This document shows, piece by piece, positions 8,482-16,063 of a stretch of 64,000 nt of DNA. The position numbers were made by a program, and so were the translations under genes. Under the pieces are notes generated by a model, which worked only from the letters and a program-made list of their open reading frames with translations, searched no databases and had not been told where the DNA came from. The stretch is from Echinicola vietnamensis DSM 17526 (GTDB lineage: Bacteria; Bacteroidota; Bacteroidia; Cytophagales; Cyclobacteriaceae), in the NCBI RefSeq assembly GCF_000325705.1, contig NC_019904.1, positions 442,001 through 506,000 of the forward strand, given 5' to 3'. How positions within the stretch are numbered: position 1 is the first letter of the stretch; each line of letters begins with the position of its first letter.

Positions 8482-9891
8482 CATTGGTGTCCGGTAAAAA
8501 ATAAATGAAAGAGGGCCAGTCCATTGCTGAACCAGCCCATTGTGGCTACTTTTGAGTTACGACACAAAAAAGTTAAGCCATGGGCAAAAGTAGTAATTTT
8601 AGCGGACAGCCGATATTCAATCAGTTAATAAAGTTCATTGACAAGGGGGAGGTAAGGGAGATAGCCCGCAGGCATAATGCGGAGCGTTATGTGAAGAAGT
8701 TCACGACTTATAACCACTTGATAGTAATGCTGTTTGTAGCATTTGAGGGCTATCATTCCATTCGTGAGACACTTGTCGGTTTGTTGGCCAATGCCCATAG
8801 ATTGGCCCATTTGGGTCTGAACTATGTGGTAAGGCGGAGTACGTTATCAGAAGCCAACAAACGACGTGTGAGCGATGTGTTCGCCGATATATACATGAGT
8901 GTGTACCAAAGGCATGGTGACAGTTTAACGGACAGCCGGTTGAAGGATGCTGATATGAAGAGGCTCTATATTATGGATTCTACCACCATTAGTCTGTTCA
9001 AGGATATTCTCAAGGGAGTAGGCAGGAACCCGAAAACGGGCAAAAAGAAAGGAGGTATTAAGGCCCACACCATCATCAGGGCGAGTGACCATGTTCCTTA
9101 TCTTGTCCGTTACAGTGCGGCTGTCCGACATGACCATACCTTCCTGAATGAGGTTTTCAACCTGCCCGGGGGCTCTATCATCACTTTTGATAAGGGATAT
9201 GTGGATTATGGAAAATATGAGGTCCTGACCGAAAGCGGGATATGGTATGTGACCAGGTTAAAAGACAATGCTGTCTATCAGGCCCGAAAGGAGTTTAATA
9301 TTCCTGATCAGGCAGATTCCGGAGTACTCAAGGATGAAGAAATCATCTTACGATATGGCAAGAACAAGCAACAGGAGCACCGTTCCAGGAGAATAGCCTA
9401 TTGGGACAGCAAAAGTGAACGCCTGTTTGAGTTCATTACCAATAATTTTGAGATGGCAGCAGAGAAGATAGCACTCATCTATAAAAGACGCTGGCAGATA
9501 GAGCTATTATTCAAACAGCTTAAGCAGAACTTCCCTTTAAAGTACTTCTTGGGCGACAATGAAAATGCCATAGAAATACAGATATGGTCGGCCATGTTGG
9601 CCAATCTCCTTTTGACCTTGATCAAAAGCCAGGTCAAAAGGAAATGGGCTTTCTCCAACTTGGTATCCCTGGTCAGACAGCAATTAATGAATTATATCAG
9701 CTTGTATAGGTTCCTGGAGGATCCGGAAGGAAGCTGGAGAGCCATCATACAAGAAGATATTTTGAAAAATCAAAACACACTGTTCCCTGAGATGAGGGGG
9801 GCTTGCCCCTGACGAAAAATAAATAACCACTTTGTAATCAAGAGGTTGAAAATTGAATTTAACTAATATCCGGGTTTACCGGACAACAATG
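8482..9891 (+). mobile_element. IS4-family insertion sequence, complete, with 9-bp target duplication
   Basis: The 1410-bp element is bounded by 17-bp terminal inverted repeats (CATTGGTGTCCGGTAAA at the left; CATTGTTGTCCGGTAAA reading inward at the right, one mismatch). The 9-bp direct repeat AATCAAAAT flanks it at 8473-8481 and 9892-9900, so insertion was a single event and the ends are intact. It sits 88 bases upstream of the gntR start and may separate that gene from former upstream sequence. Confidence 0.92.
8580..9812 (+). CDS. IS4 family transposase
   Basis: 410 residues. DDE catalytic residues are visible: Asp133 (IMDSTT), Asp204 (TFDKGY) and Glu308, the last inside the IS4-family signature Y301-(2)-R304-(3)-E308-(6)-K315. 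The N-terminal region resembles the DUF4372 domain of these transposases. It catalyses cut-and-paste movement of the element that encloses it. No frameshift or stop is seen, so it may be active. Confidence 0.95.
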   Translation: MGKSSNFSGQPIFNQLIKFIDKGEVREIARRHNAERYVKKFTTYNHLIVMLFVAFEGYHSIRETLVGLLANAHRLAHLGLNYVVRRSTLSEANKRRVSDVFADIYMSVYQRHGDSLTDSRLKDADMKRLYIMDSTTISLFKDILKGVGRNPKTGKKKGGIKAHTIIRASDHVPYLVRYSAAVRHDHTFLNEVFNLPGGSIITFDKGYVDYGKYEVLTESGIWYVTRLKDNAVYQARKEFNIPDQADSGVLKDEEIILRYGKNKQQEHRSRRIAYWDSKSERLFEFITNNFEMAAEKIALIYKRRWQIELLFKQLKQNFPLKYFLGDNENAIEIQIWSAMLANLLLTLIKSQVKRKWAFSNLVSLVRQQLMNYISLYRFLEDPEGSWRAIIQEDILKNQNTLFPEMRGACP

Positions 9892-9900
9892 AATCAAAAT

Positions 9901-10204
9901 AGGATGTTGTATATAATTCAAATTAGGATAATAGCCTCAAACTTTCAGAGTTCTATCCCTTAGACCATGCTTATTTCCGAAGCATCTAAATGCATTAGAT
10001 AGATCAAATCCACAAATCATAAAAGAATTTAGGTGTTATTTGAAATCCTGTCATTATTTCAAAACGAGACATACTTTACCTCAGAGCACCGCCATAATAT
10101 AGCTTGAAATACTCAGTTTGCTACCAATAAATATAACAGCGATTATCGCCGTCATGATTGAATCACGAGAACTAATCAAAAGTCTAGTCTGATACAACAT
10201 CAAG
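9901..10204. other. Spacer without recognised gene
   Basis: Between the IS4 element's target repeat and the IS200 remnant no convincing reading frame, RNA or repeat was seen. Confidence 0.5.
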
Positions 10205-10745
10205 TAAATAATCCTCGGGGAAAGCCCACGAGGCATTGTTGGTCAGTCGAATATTTTTAGTTGATAATTGGTCTTCAGTTTTTTGTGTTCTTTTTTGCAG
10301 CCCTTGATTCTTTACGTAATTATCGATCTTTTACTCAGTTCCATGTTGGCCTATCGTATTGACAAAATATGCTTTCCCCAAAAATCCCCACCCCAGAGCT
10401 GCTTTTTCACCTCAGGGCATTCTTTAAACACCTCTCGAGCCACTAAACTCTTTATCGTTCTCACTATCTTGGTTATACTATACGTTGGAACCGATTGGAT
10501 CAGAAAGTGTACATGGTCAGCATCTGTACCGATTTCTAGAAATTTAATCTCATATCTTAGTTCTATCTGTTCACAGGTCGATGACAGAATTTTATCAACC
10601 TCATTGTTGAACACTATATGTCTATATTTTGCTGCGCAAACCACTTGATACAGCAAAACTGAAACATTATGACTCTTATGGATATACTTACTATCTTGAA
10701 ACATCGAGTCACAAGATAGTAAAACGAGGCAAGCCTCGGGGAATT
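10205..10745 (-). mobile_element. IS200/IS605-type element, decayed
   Basis: A Y1 transposase pseudogene is flanked by hairpins typical of this family: at the right (3') end 10213-10233 (CCTCG..CGAGG with inner GGG/CCC) and at the left (5') end 10725-10738 (CGAGG-CAAG-CCTCG). Both hairpins are followed or preceded by the shared CCTCGGGG. There are no terminal inverted repeats or target duplications, as expected for single-strand transposition. Exact tips are approximate. Confidence 0.7.
10258..10704 (-). pseudogene. IS200/IS605 family transposase TnpA, frameshifted
   Basis: The reading frame 10351-10704 gives 117 residues with the HUH motif (H64-V-H66) and ends abnormally after WGGDFWG. The expected continuation (Y-F-V-N-T-I-G-Q-H-G-T-E .. 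D-N-Y-V-K-N-Q-G) is present downstream in a shifted frame, also with a TAG codon. The YVKNQG segment normally carries the catalytic tyrosine, so the product lacks its nucleophile. A 9-bp stem (10690-10698 with 10712-10720) encloses the start codon at 10704, like the translation-inhibiting leader hairpins known for IS200. Confidence 0.75.
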
Positions 10746-10884
10746 TGACCCTAAGAGATTAAATGTAAGTTTTATGCCGTCTCAGCCATTTTATTTAATA
10801 TAAGTAATGAAATGCTTAAGCCCCCTCCATACAACTTTTTAGGGGTTGGATTATTACTACAATTATGATAATAATACCTTTAGA

Positions 10885-11868
10885 TTAGCGATCCCTCTCC
10901 CCATTTCTATTTAATACACTCACCACAAGCCTTTTCACTACATCAACCTCTTCCGGCTTACTGGACGCAATAAATAAAGTCAAACTGGCCATCGCTTCAT
11001 TACTGATGATTAATTGTCCTTGTTCGTTTTGTAGAAGTCCATTTTTCTCCAAGAACAGTAAAAAACACGCTGCTGCAATTCTCTTATTCCCATCAACAAA
11101 CCCATGATTTTTAACAATCAAGTATAACAATGTGGAAGCCTTTTCCTCTAGCGTCGGATAGAAGTCTTCATCTCCAAATCCTTTTGCAATCTGGGCAACG
11201 GCACTTTGGAAAGAAGCATCCTTTTCCTTTCCAAAAACGGATGAATCAAAATCTGCTTTCATCATTTCAATAACCTCTTGGTACTCGGACATTGTTGGAT
11301 AAATAGCTTGAATATTGCTTACCCCCTTTTGATCAAGATTCTCGTGGTCATAATCATCCAATAACTCCAATCCTTTCGCAAACTGGCCTAGCCATTGGAA
11401 GTTGGTATCATCTATTTTTTCTTCAATTGCCCTGCTTAATATCCGAATCCCATTTTTCAAGGTCTGAACCTCTTGTTGCTTTTGTGCTAGTCTTTTTTCA
11501 TTAATGGCATACCCTTTAATTAGATAGTCCTTCAATCTGGTGGTAGCCCATTGCCGAAACTGGACGCCTCTTTTGGAGTTGACCCTATATCCTACAGAGA
11601 TTATTGCATCAAGATTATAAAATTTTATGGTTCTTCTTACATTGCGTTTTCCCTCTTGACGAACTACCGAGAAATCCTCGGTAGTTGAGTTTTCATCAAG
11701 TTCCTTCTCACTAAAAATATTTTTTAAATGTAAACCAATGGTATCTGTATCTTTGGCAAATAACTCTCCCATTTGTTTTTGGTTTAACCACACCGTGTCA
11801 TCCTGAAAATTAACTTCAATCTGAGTTTCCCCGTCGATTCCTTGATAAATTTCTATTTGCTTTTCCAT
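10885..11868 (-). CDS. RhuM-Fic/Doc fusion protein (copy A)
   Basis: 327 residues. The N-terminal half (about 1-130; VWLNQKQMGELF, then IKFYNLDAIISVGYRVNS) matches the RhuM family, often found on islands. A linker coiled coil (about 125-150) leads to a C-terminal Fic/Doc domain with H255-G-F-V-D-G-N-K-R263. Lys in NKR rather than Gly in GNGR is the Doc form, which suggests a phosphotransferase rather than an AMP-transferase; this is inference. No separate Phd-like antitoxin is next to it. A near-identical gene lies at 60879-61850; the C-termini differ (..NRNGERDR here). Confidence 0.88.
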   Translation of the reverse strand: MEKQIEIYQGIDGETQIEVNFQDDTVWLNQKQMGELFAKDTDTIGLHLKNIFSEKELDENSTTEDFSVVRQEGKRNVRRTIKFYNLDAIISVGYRVNSKRGVQFRQWATTRLKDYLIKGYAINEKRLAQKQQEVQTLKNGIRILSRAIEEKIDDTNFQWLGQFAKGLELLDDYDHENLDQKGVSNIQAIYPTMSEYQEVIEMMKADFDSSVFGKEKDASFQSAVAQIAKGFGDEDFYPTLEEKASTLLYLIVKNHGFVDGNKRIAAACFLLFLEKNGLLQNEQGQLIISNEAMASLTLFIASSKPEEVDVVKRLVVSVLNRNGERDR

Positions 11869-13034
11869 TTAATTGTTTAGGTAATGTTTAAGAAAAATTT
11901 AGAACGTGATTTTCGGCCAATACACAGTTCTAAACTATTCTTCCCCAGCATAAGATATTCACTCATAACTCATTTCCATATTTTTCCAGCATATTGTCAA
12001 TTCTTTCAATTATCAGAGGCATATTAACACCATTAGCATAATTTTTATCCGTGCATGAGAAGAAGGCTTTAGCAATTTCCAGGCATTCTCTAGTTTTCTC
12101 TCCATCCTTGTTATAAACACCCTCACCAAATTCATCAAGGTGCTGATGGATCCTTCCTTGGGCCTTTCTGATATTGTCCTTATTGGCACCCAGTATCTCC
12201 TGCAACACTCGATATATTTTTTCGGTACCCCATTTATTCTCACTGTGGTCTGCTACATATTGAACCAAACCATGAAGATTATTGAATTCATAGGTCAACA
12301 AATGAAGGTATACTAATTTCTGTCTAAGCGTATTCTCATTTGCTTTATCCCTCTTGAAATCGCCCCTATAAACGGGGCTCAAAAATTCACCATATAATTC
12401 CTCAAATCCTTCCATATCGTCTAAATCCAGTAACAAGAATCTACTTAGGTTATTTCCAGCTCTTAGATACTTGAAAAACGAGACCGTCTCTACCAAATTC
12501 TTTGCAGACTTTCCAAACATTAAAACCATTAAAAATGCTACCGGACATATGAATACACCAAGGAACACAAAAAGATAGGACCATGCTGGTATATCCAATT
12601 GAGCCAACGCATAAAACACCAATCCAAAAGCCCCTATAAGCAAGGAAAAAATAAGAAGTGGTAAAAAAACCAGCCTAAATCCACACAACTTTGGGTACCA
12701 GGATCGTAGAACATCCTCTTTTTGGAAGATATCAAACCCAAATCTGTAAATCCAAATTCTTTCCACCCCGGGTCGGCCATCATAATGTAAAAATAACTCT
12801 CCAAAAATGTATCCTTTAAGCCCAATCCCTTTATTAAAATTATGCATATCAAAAACATTAGTTAGCTCCAAGCTTTCGTCATTTCATCTCTTTTGCGCTG
12901 TTCATCCACTTCAATATAACGTTTAAAACTCTTATAATCAGAATGCCCGGTAATTTTCATCACAACTTCGGCCGGAATCCCTTTGGCCAAAGACAATGTC
13001 ACAAAAGTTTTTCGCCCGGTATGGGCACTTATCA
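10905..13034. repeat. Segmental duplication, copy A (2130 bp)
   Basis: This stretch is nearly identical (roughly 20-30 differences by eye) to 60887-63016 in the same orientation with constant offset 49982 and no indels noted. It covers the RhuM-Fic gene, the membrane protein gene and the last 57 codons of the recombinase gene. Identity stops sharply at the codon for Ile382 of the recombinase. Confidence 0.95.
11963..12871 (-). CDS. Membrane protein of unknown function (copy A)
   Basis: 302 residues, not matched to a family I know. A soluble N-terminal part (1-60) is followed by two transmembrane helices (about 66-92 and 96-118) and a helical cytosolic C-terminal region (about 120-302). The start overlaps the end of the recombinase gene by 10 bases, so the two are probably translationally coupled. 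The unit recombinase / membrane protein / RhuM-Fic recurs at 61945-62853 with small substitutions such as K to R in GKSAKN, suggesting conserved function. Confidence 0.85.
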   Translation of the reverse strand: MELTNVFDMHNFNKGIGLKGYIFGELFLHYDGRPGVERIWIYRFGFDIFQKEDVLRSWYPKLCGFRLVFLPLLIFSLLIGAFGLVFYALAQLDIPAWSYLFVFLGVFICPVAFLMVLMFGKSAKNLVETVSFFKYLRAGNNLSRFLLLDLDDMEGFEELYGEFLSPVYRGDFKRDKANENTLRQKLVYLHLLTYEFNNLHGLVQYVADHSENKWGTEKIYRVLQEILGANKDNIRKAQGRIHQHLDEFGEGVYNKDGEKTRECLEIAKAFFSCTDKNYANGVNMPLIIERIDNMLEKYGNEL

Positions 13035-14175
13035 ATTCATACTTGGGGAACACTTTCGCATCTCTTTTTGCTCCCCTGTACCTGATGATTTCTACAGGCT
13101 CGTCAATGCCAGCAAGCTTACATAGCTCCTTTACATAGTTATTGAACTTTTGGTTGGATATGATGGGTAACGGTTCTACGCGTTCCTCATATTTAGCTAA
13201 GATTTCCCTAGAATACCTATTCAGAGGCACTACTGAAGGTTCTTTGGTTTTGGTAATGGTCAGGCGTATCTCATCTCCCTTGATATGCTCTCTTCTCAAC
13301 TGCCTCAAATCAGAATATCGGTAACCCGTGGCACAGCTAAAAATGAAAATATCCTTCACCTGCTGTAGTCGTTTATGCTTTCCCAAGTCCAAATTATACA
13401 GTGCATCAAACTCCCTTTGGTTAAGGGCAATTACTTCAAGCCTTTCTTTCTTAATGGTAAACTCTTTGTAGCCATCATGTACTTTGATACCCCTTCTCCT
13501 GGCATAACTTAAAAAGGTCTTTAGGGTACTTAGTTGTTTACCAATGGAAACATTGTTAAGAGTGGTCACCCTTCCCGTTTTATTATTCACTTCTTTCCAT
13601 CCTACCAAGTAATTTTGAAAGGCTTGCATGAAAATATAATCCATGTTCTCGAACCGGATTTTCTTTCTGGATTTCTTCTGGAAATTTTTTAGGTGCTTTC
13701 GCAGGGATTTATACACCACCAAACTGCCTTTAGCCCTGATCAATTCATTATCCTGGATATATTGATCAATAAAATCATAAACCAAACCCTCCGGCTCAGG
13801 TTTCTCCACCTTCTCTTCATTGGACTCCTTGTAACTATCTACTATTTTTGATGCACTATAGGGAACCCCAGAGAATCTAAATTCTTCCTCAATTTTTTGA
13901 ATCTTGAATTTAAGCTCGTTTAGTTCAGACTCGTACTTGATAAGTACTGCTTTCGGAGGGACTAAATCTCCGTGGGTCTTTTCTAATTGATTCCTTTGCT
14001 TTAAAGTCAGGGGCATAATATTTCTAGCCGCCTCAGACCACAATTCAGGAATTATTGATATACCAGTAGATATCTTTCTTTTCTGGCCATTCAATGCAAT
14101 TATAAGGGAAATCGGCATTTCACCTCTTTTGTTGATCAAGTCCTTCCTAAGCGTAAATCTTAATGATGCTTCCAT
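12862..14175 (-). CDS. Tyrosine recombinase / phage-type integrase
   Basis: 437 residues with an arm-type DNA-binding N-terminus (about 1-95), a SAM-like core-binding domain (about 128-230) and a catalytic domain with Arg286 (ATGYR), His385-x-x-Arg388 (HTGRK), His411 (GHS) and the nucleophile Tyr420 (FKRYIEV). This is the family that inserts and excises Bacteroidota genomic islands. The gene overlaps the downstream membrane protein by 10 bases. Short direct repeats upstream (14214-14261 and 14443-14466) could be arm-type binding sites. A C-terminal fragment of a sister copy is at 62844-63017. Confidence 0.95.
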   Translation of the reverse strand: MEASLRFTLRKDLINKRGEMPISLIIALNGQKRKISTGISIIPELWSEAARNIMPLTLKQRNQLEKTHGDLVPPKAVLIKYESELNELKFKIQKIEEEFRFSGVPYSASKIVDSYKESNEEKVEKPEPEGLVYDFIDQYIQDNELIRAKGSLVVYKSLRKHLKNFQKKSRKKIRFENMDYIFMQAFQNYLVGWKEVNNKTGRVTTLNNVSIGKQLSTLKTFLSYARRRGIKVHDGYKEFTIKKERLEVIALNQREFDALYNLDLGKHKRLQQVKDIFIFSCATGYRYSDLRQLRREHIKGDEIRLTITKTKEPSVVPLNRYSREILAKYEERVEPLPIISNQKFNNYVKELCKLAGIDEPVEIIRYRGAKRDAKVFPKYELISAHTGRKTFVTLSLAKGIPAEVVMKITGHSDYKSFKRYIEVDEQRKRDEMTKAWS

Positions 14176-14213
14176 TTGGTATAGTTTTTCATATCAAGGA
14201 GTTAGTCGAAAAG

Positions 14214-14261
14214 TCAGGGTCTTTTTCAGGGTCCTTTTCAGGGTCCTTTTCAGGGTCCCGA
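14214..14261. repeat. Four tandem copies of a 12-bp unit
   Basis: TCAGGGTCCTTT-like units at 14214, 14226, 14238 and 14250 (the first has TCTTTT, the last ends TCCCGA). They lie 38 bases upstream of the recombinase start and could bind the recombinase or a regulator. Confidence 0.8.
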
Positions 14262-14395
14262 AAGCCAAATTTAGACTATCACAGCTTGTCAAATATTCAC
14301 ACCAAACATACACAAACAACTGATTTAATGCAACTTACATCAATTAGTGCAAAACACTAAATAGTAGGTTCATTTTCCTCCTCCTCTGCACAAAC

Positions 14396-14436
14396 AAACC
14401 CTAACTCGCTTAAAAGTAGTGAGTTAGGGTTTTTGT
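14396..14436. terminator. Strong hairpin followed by a T-run
   Basis: AAACCCTAACTC (14396-14407) pairs with GAGTTAGGGTTT (14421-14432) through a 13-base loop, then T residues. It looks like a rho-independent terminator reading rightward, although no gene is recognised immediately to the left, so it may belong to an attachment region. Confidence 0.6.
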
Positions 14437-14442
14437 TTTTAA

Positions 14443-14466
14443 TTTAGTAGCGATTTTAGTAGCGAT
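14443..14466. repeat. Two tandem copies of TTTAGTAGCGAT
   Basis: Perfect 12-bp repeats at 14443-14454 and 14455-14466, close to the recombinase and just left of the ISAon1-type insertion. Possible arm-type or attachment-site element. Confidence 0.7.
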
Positions 14467-14512
14467 AAATTAATAATAGTGGATCAAGCAATATTTCTGG
14501 GGGGCTTGGAAT

Positions 14513-15421
14513 TCAAGCATAGATTTTAGATAGTCTGTACAGGAAGAAGGCTACGTTTCTAACGCCTCTGAACTGGCTTCTAAATGCCTTGATCTTTGCA
14601 TTAAAGGATTCTGCTGAAGCATTGGTGCTTCTGCTTTCAAAATAGTTGAGGATGGTCTGGTAATGTTGCTGGACAGTCCTGGAGACGGTATTGAAACTAT
14701 TAAATCCTGCCTTTTCAATTTCATTGTACCATTTGGCAAGTCTTGTAAAGCCCGCTCCCTTGTCCTTGACGGTATGGTAGATATGCCCCGAGCTTTGTGC
14801 CAGTTCATAAGCCTGCTTTAATGAAGGATAGTAGCGGAAAAGCAGTTCAGCCCTCCAGATTTGGGAAGGAGTCCATTTGCCCTTGTTTTTGAACAACAGG
14901 TAACGGCTCCTGGCCAGGAGCTGTTTGTGGGTGTCCCCGTTTTCCAAACGATCGGGAACAAAGGGCCGTCCCACTTTCTTGGCCAATTCCATTTCGGTAT
15001 TTTCACGGCCCAGGGCCTCCCAACGGTAGGCGATCCGCATTTCCTGTACCGCATCGTAGGCGAGTTGCTGTACATGGAAGCGGTCGGTCACCAGGGTAGC
15101 TGCCGTAAAGGTCCCGCGGACAATCTGCCCCATACTGGCAGCCATGTCCAGGGTCACCTCTTTTACCATTCTGCGTTTTTGGAACGGGATTTTGCGGCGA
15201 AGCACCTTCTTGACCGTTTCACTGTCAGTACCTTTGATCATGGCTATCAAAGTTCCTTTCCGGCCCTTACCGGCTTTGTTGGTGACCACCGTGTAGAGTT
15301 CTCCCTGCGAAAGGGAGGTCTCATCTATACTGATATTTGTTCCGATGTTGTCGGGGAATACGATATGGTCTTCGGCATGGTCAAGTTGGTCCCAGCTGGT
15401 ATAATCGCTCAAATGGCTCAC
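14513..15421 (-). CDS. ISAon1 family transposase, catalytic part
   Basis: 302 residues from a GTG at 15421; the frame is open further upstream without an ATG. It contains the DDE-type segments S-I-D-E-T-S-L (about 32), E-V-T-L-D-M-A and V-T-D-R-F-H-V (about 113) and a C-terminal S-A-E-S-F-N-A-K-I-K region with the putative last acidic residue. The arrangement matches the ISL3-like transposases split into an N-terminal ORF and this main ORF. Because the N-terminal ORF is frameshifted here, activity is doubtful. Confidence 0.88.
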   Translation of the reverse strand: MSHLSDYTSWDQLDHAEDHIVFPDNIGTNISIDETSLSQGELYTVVTNKAGKGRKGTLIAMIKGTDSETVKKVLRRKIPFQKRRMVKEVTLDMAASMGQIVRGTFTAATLVTDRFHVQQLAYDAVQEMRIAYRWEALGRENTEMELAKKVGRPFVPDRLENGDTHKQLLARSRYLLFKNKGKWTPSQIWRAELLFRYYPSLKQAYELAQSSGHIYHTVKDKGAGFTRLAKWYNEIEKAGFNSFNTVSRTVQQHYQTILNYFESRSTNASAESFNAKIKAFRSQFRGVRNVAFFLYRLSKIYA

Positions 15422-15473
15422 ATATAGTTCTTCCAGGAGTTTGCCGTTCAGGCGATAATATTCCCCGAGGCCT

Positions 15474-15829
15474 TTACAGCTTACCGGCCTGGAATCTATG
15501 CAGTGCTTTTAAAAAAGACGCGAATTCCCTGGTCATTCGCGTTCCCTTTGCCACTAGTCCCCAGTTACGGGAAACTATCTGGCCACTGCCTTCCACCTGC
15601 GGCGCCTGACCTTCAGGTAGCAGGCCTTTCCACGGATGGGAAAATCCTGTACCGTTGAAGCTTCATAAAACCCTTTTGACTCCAGATTATGGGATGAATA
15701 CTCTTCCGGAAAGATATTATTTTCATCCAGACCGATGTAATAGGCATCCTGCCTATTATCTATCGAACTGATCTCAAAATATTCCAGTATGCCTGCTGGC
15801 AAAAACAAACCTAAAAAGTCCTTGTTCAC
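15474..15829 (-). pseudogene. ISAon1 transposase N-terminal region, frameshifted
   Basis: The frame from 15829 gives 84 residues ending WKAVAR at a stop at 15575. The expected continuation (E-G-S-G-Q-I-V-S-R-N-W-G-L-V-A-K-G-T-R-M then A-L-H-R-F-Q-A-G-K-L and a stop at 15474) is present in another frame, so a small indel near 15600 broke it. The normal family also needs a frame change to the downstream ORF. Confidence 0.65.
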
Positions 15830-15942
15830 TGTCTTTCTTTTTCCTCAAAAGTAATCGGTATTCAAATACCCCCCAACTTTTCCGCTTGATCTATAATAGT
15901 CTACTTAACATTGATTTATCAAAAAACAACTTAAGCATCAAT

Positions 15943-15967
15943 GGATGTTTTTATTTTTAAAACATCC
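15943..15967. other. Perfect 9-bp hairpin upstream of the dCTP deaminase gene
   Basis: GGATGTTTT pairs with AAAACATCC around a 7-base loop. No T-run follows on either side, so a terminator is uncertain; it may be a regulatory site. Confidence 0.4.
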
Positions 15968-16037
15968 CATTCTGTTCTAACAGGTCTTTTTTTCTTAGTT
16001 TATCGCAAAATTATTTCAATAATTCAGCTATTTTTAA

Positions 16038-16052
16038 AGATTGTAACAATCT
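16038..16052. promoter_or_regulatory. Palindrome in the leader of the dCTP deaminase gene
   Basis: AGATTG-TAA-CAATCT, 6-bp arms, ends 11 bases before the start codon. It could be an operator or a leader hairpin controlling translation. Confidence 0.35.
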
Positions 16053-16063
16053 AAATTAATATT

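Larger units (their letters stand above)
14481..15892 (-). mobile_element. ISAon1-type insertion sequence with 8-bp target duplication
   Basis: The ends are imperfect inverted repeats: GGATCAAGC..TGGGGGG at the left, AGATCAAGC..TGGGGGG reading inward at the right. The 8-bp repeat ATAATAGT flanks both ends (14473-14480 and 15893-15900), as expected for the ISL3-like group. It carries a two-part transposase on the minus strand. Confidence 0.85.

Noticed and set aside
10351..10704. Treating the 117-residue IS200 frame as a functional transposase
   Set aside because: It lacks the C-terminal tyrosine segment, which is present only in another frame.
14214..14261. Coding Gly-Ser repeats in a plus-strand frame
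   Set aside because: The (GSFS)n-like peptide is only a translation of the 12-bp DNA repeat; no gene context supports it.
14861..15427. 188-codon plus-strand frame inside the ISAon1-type element
   Set aside because: Antisense shadow of the transposase gene; no domain pattern.
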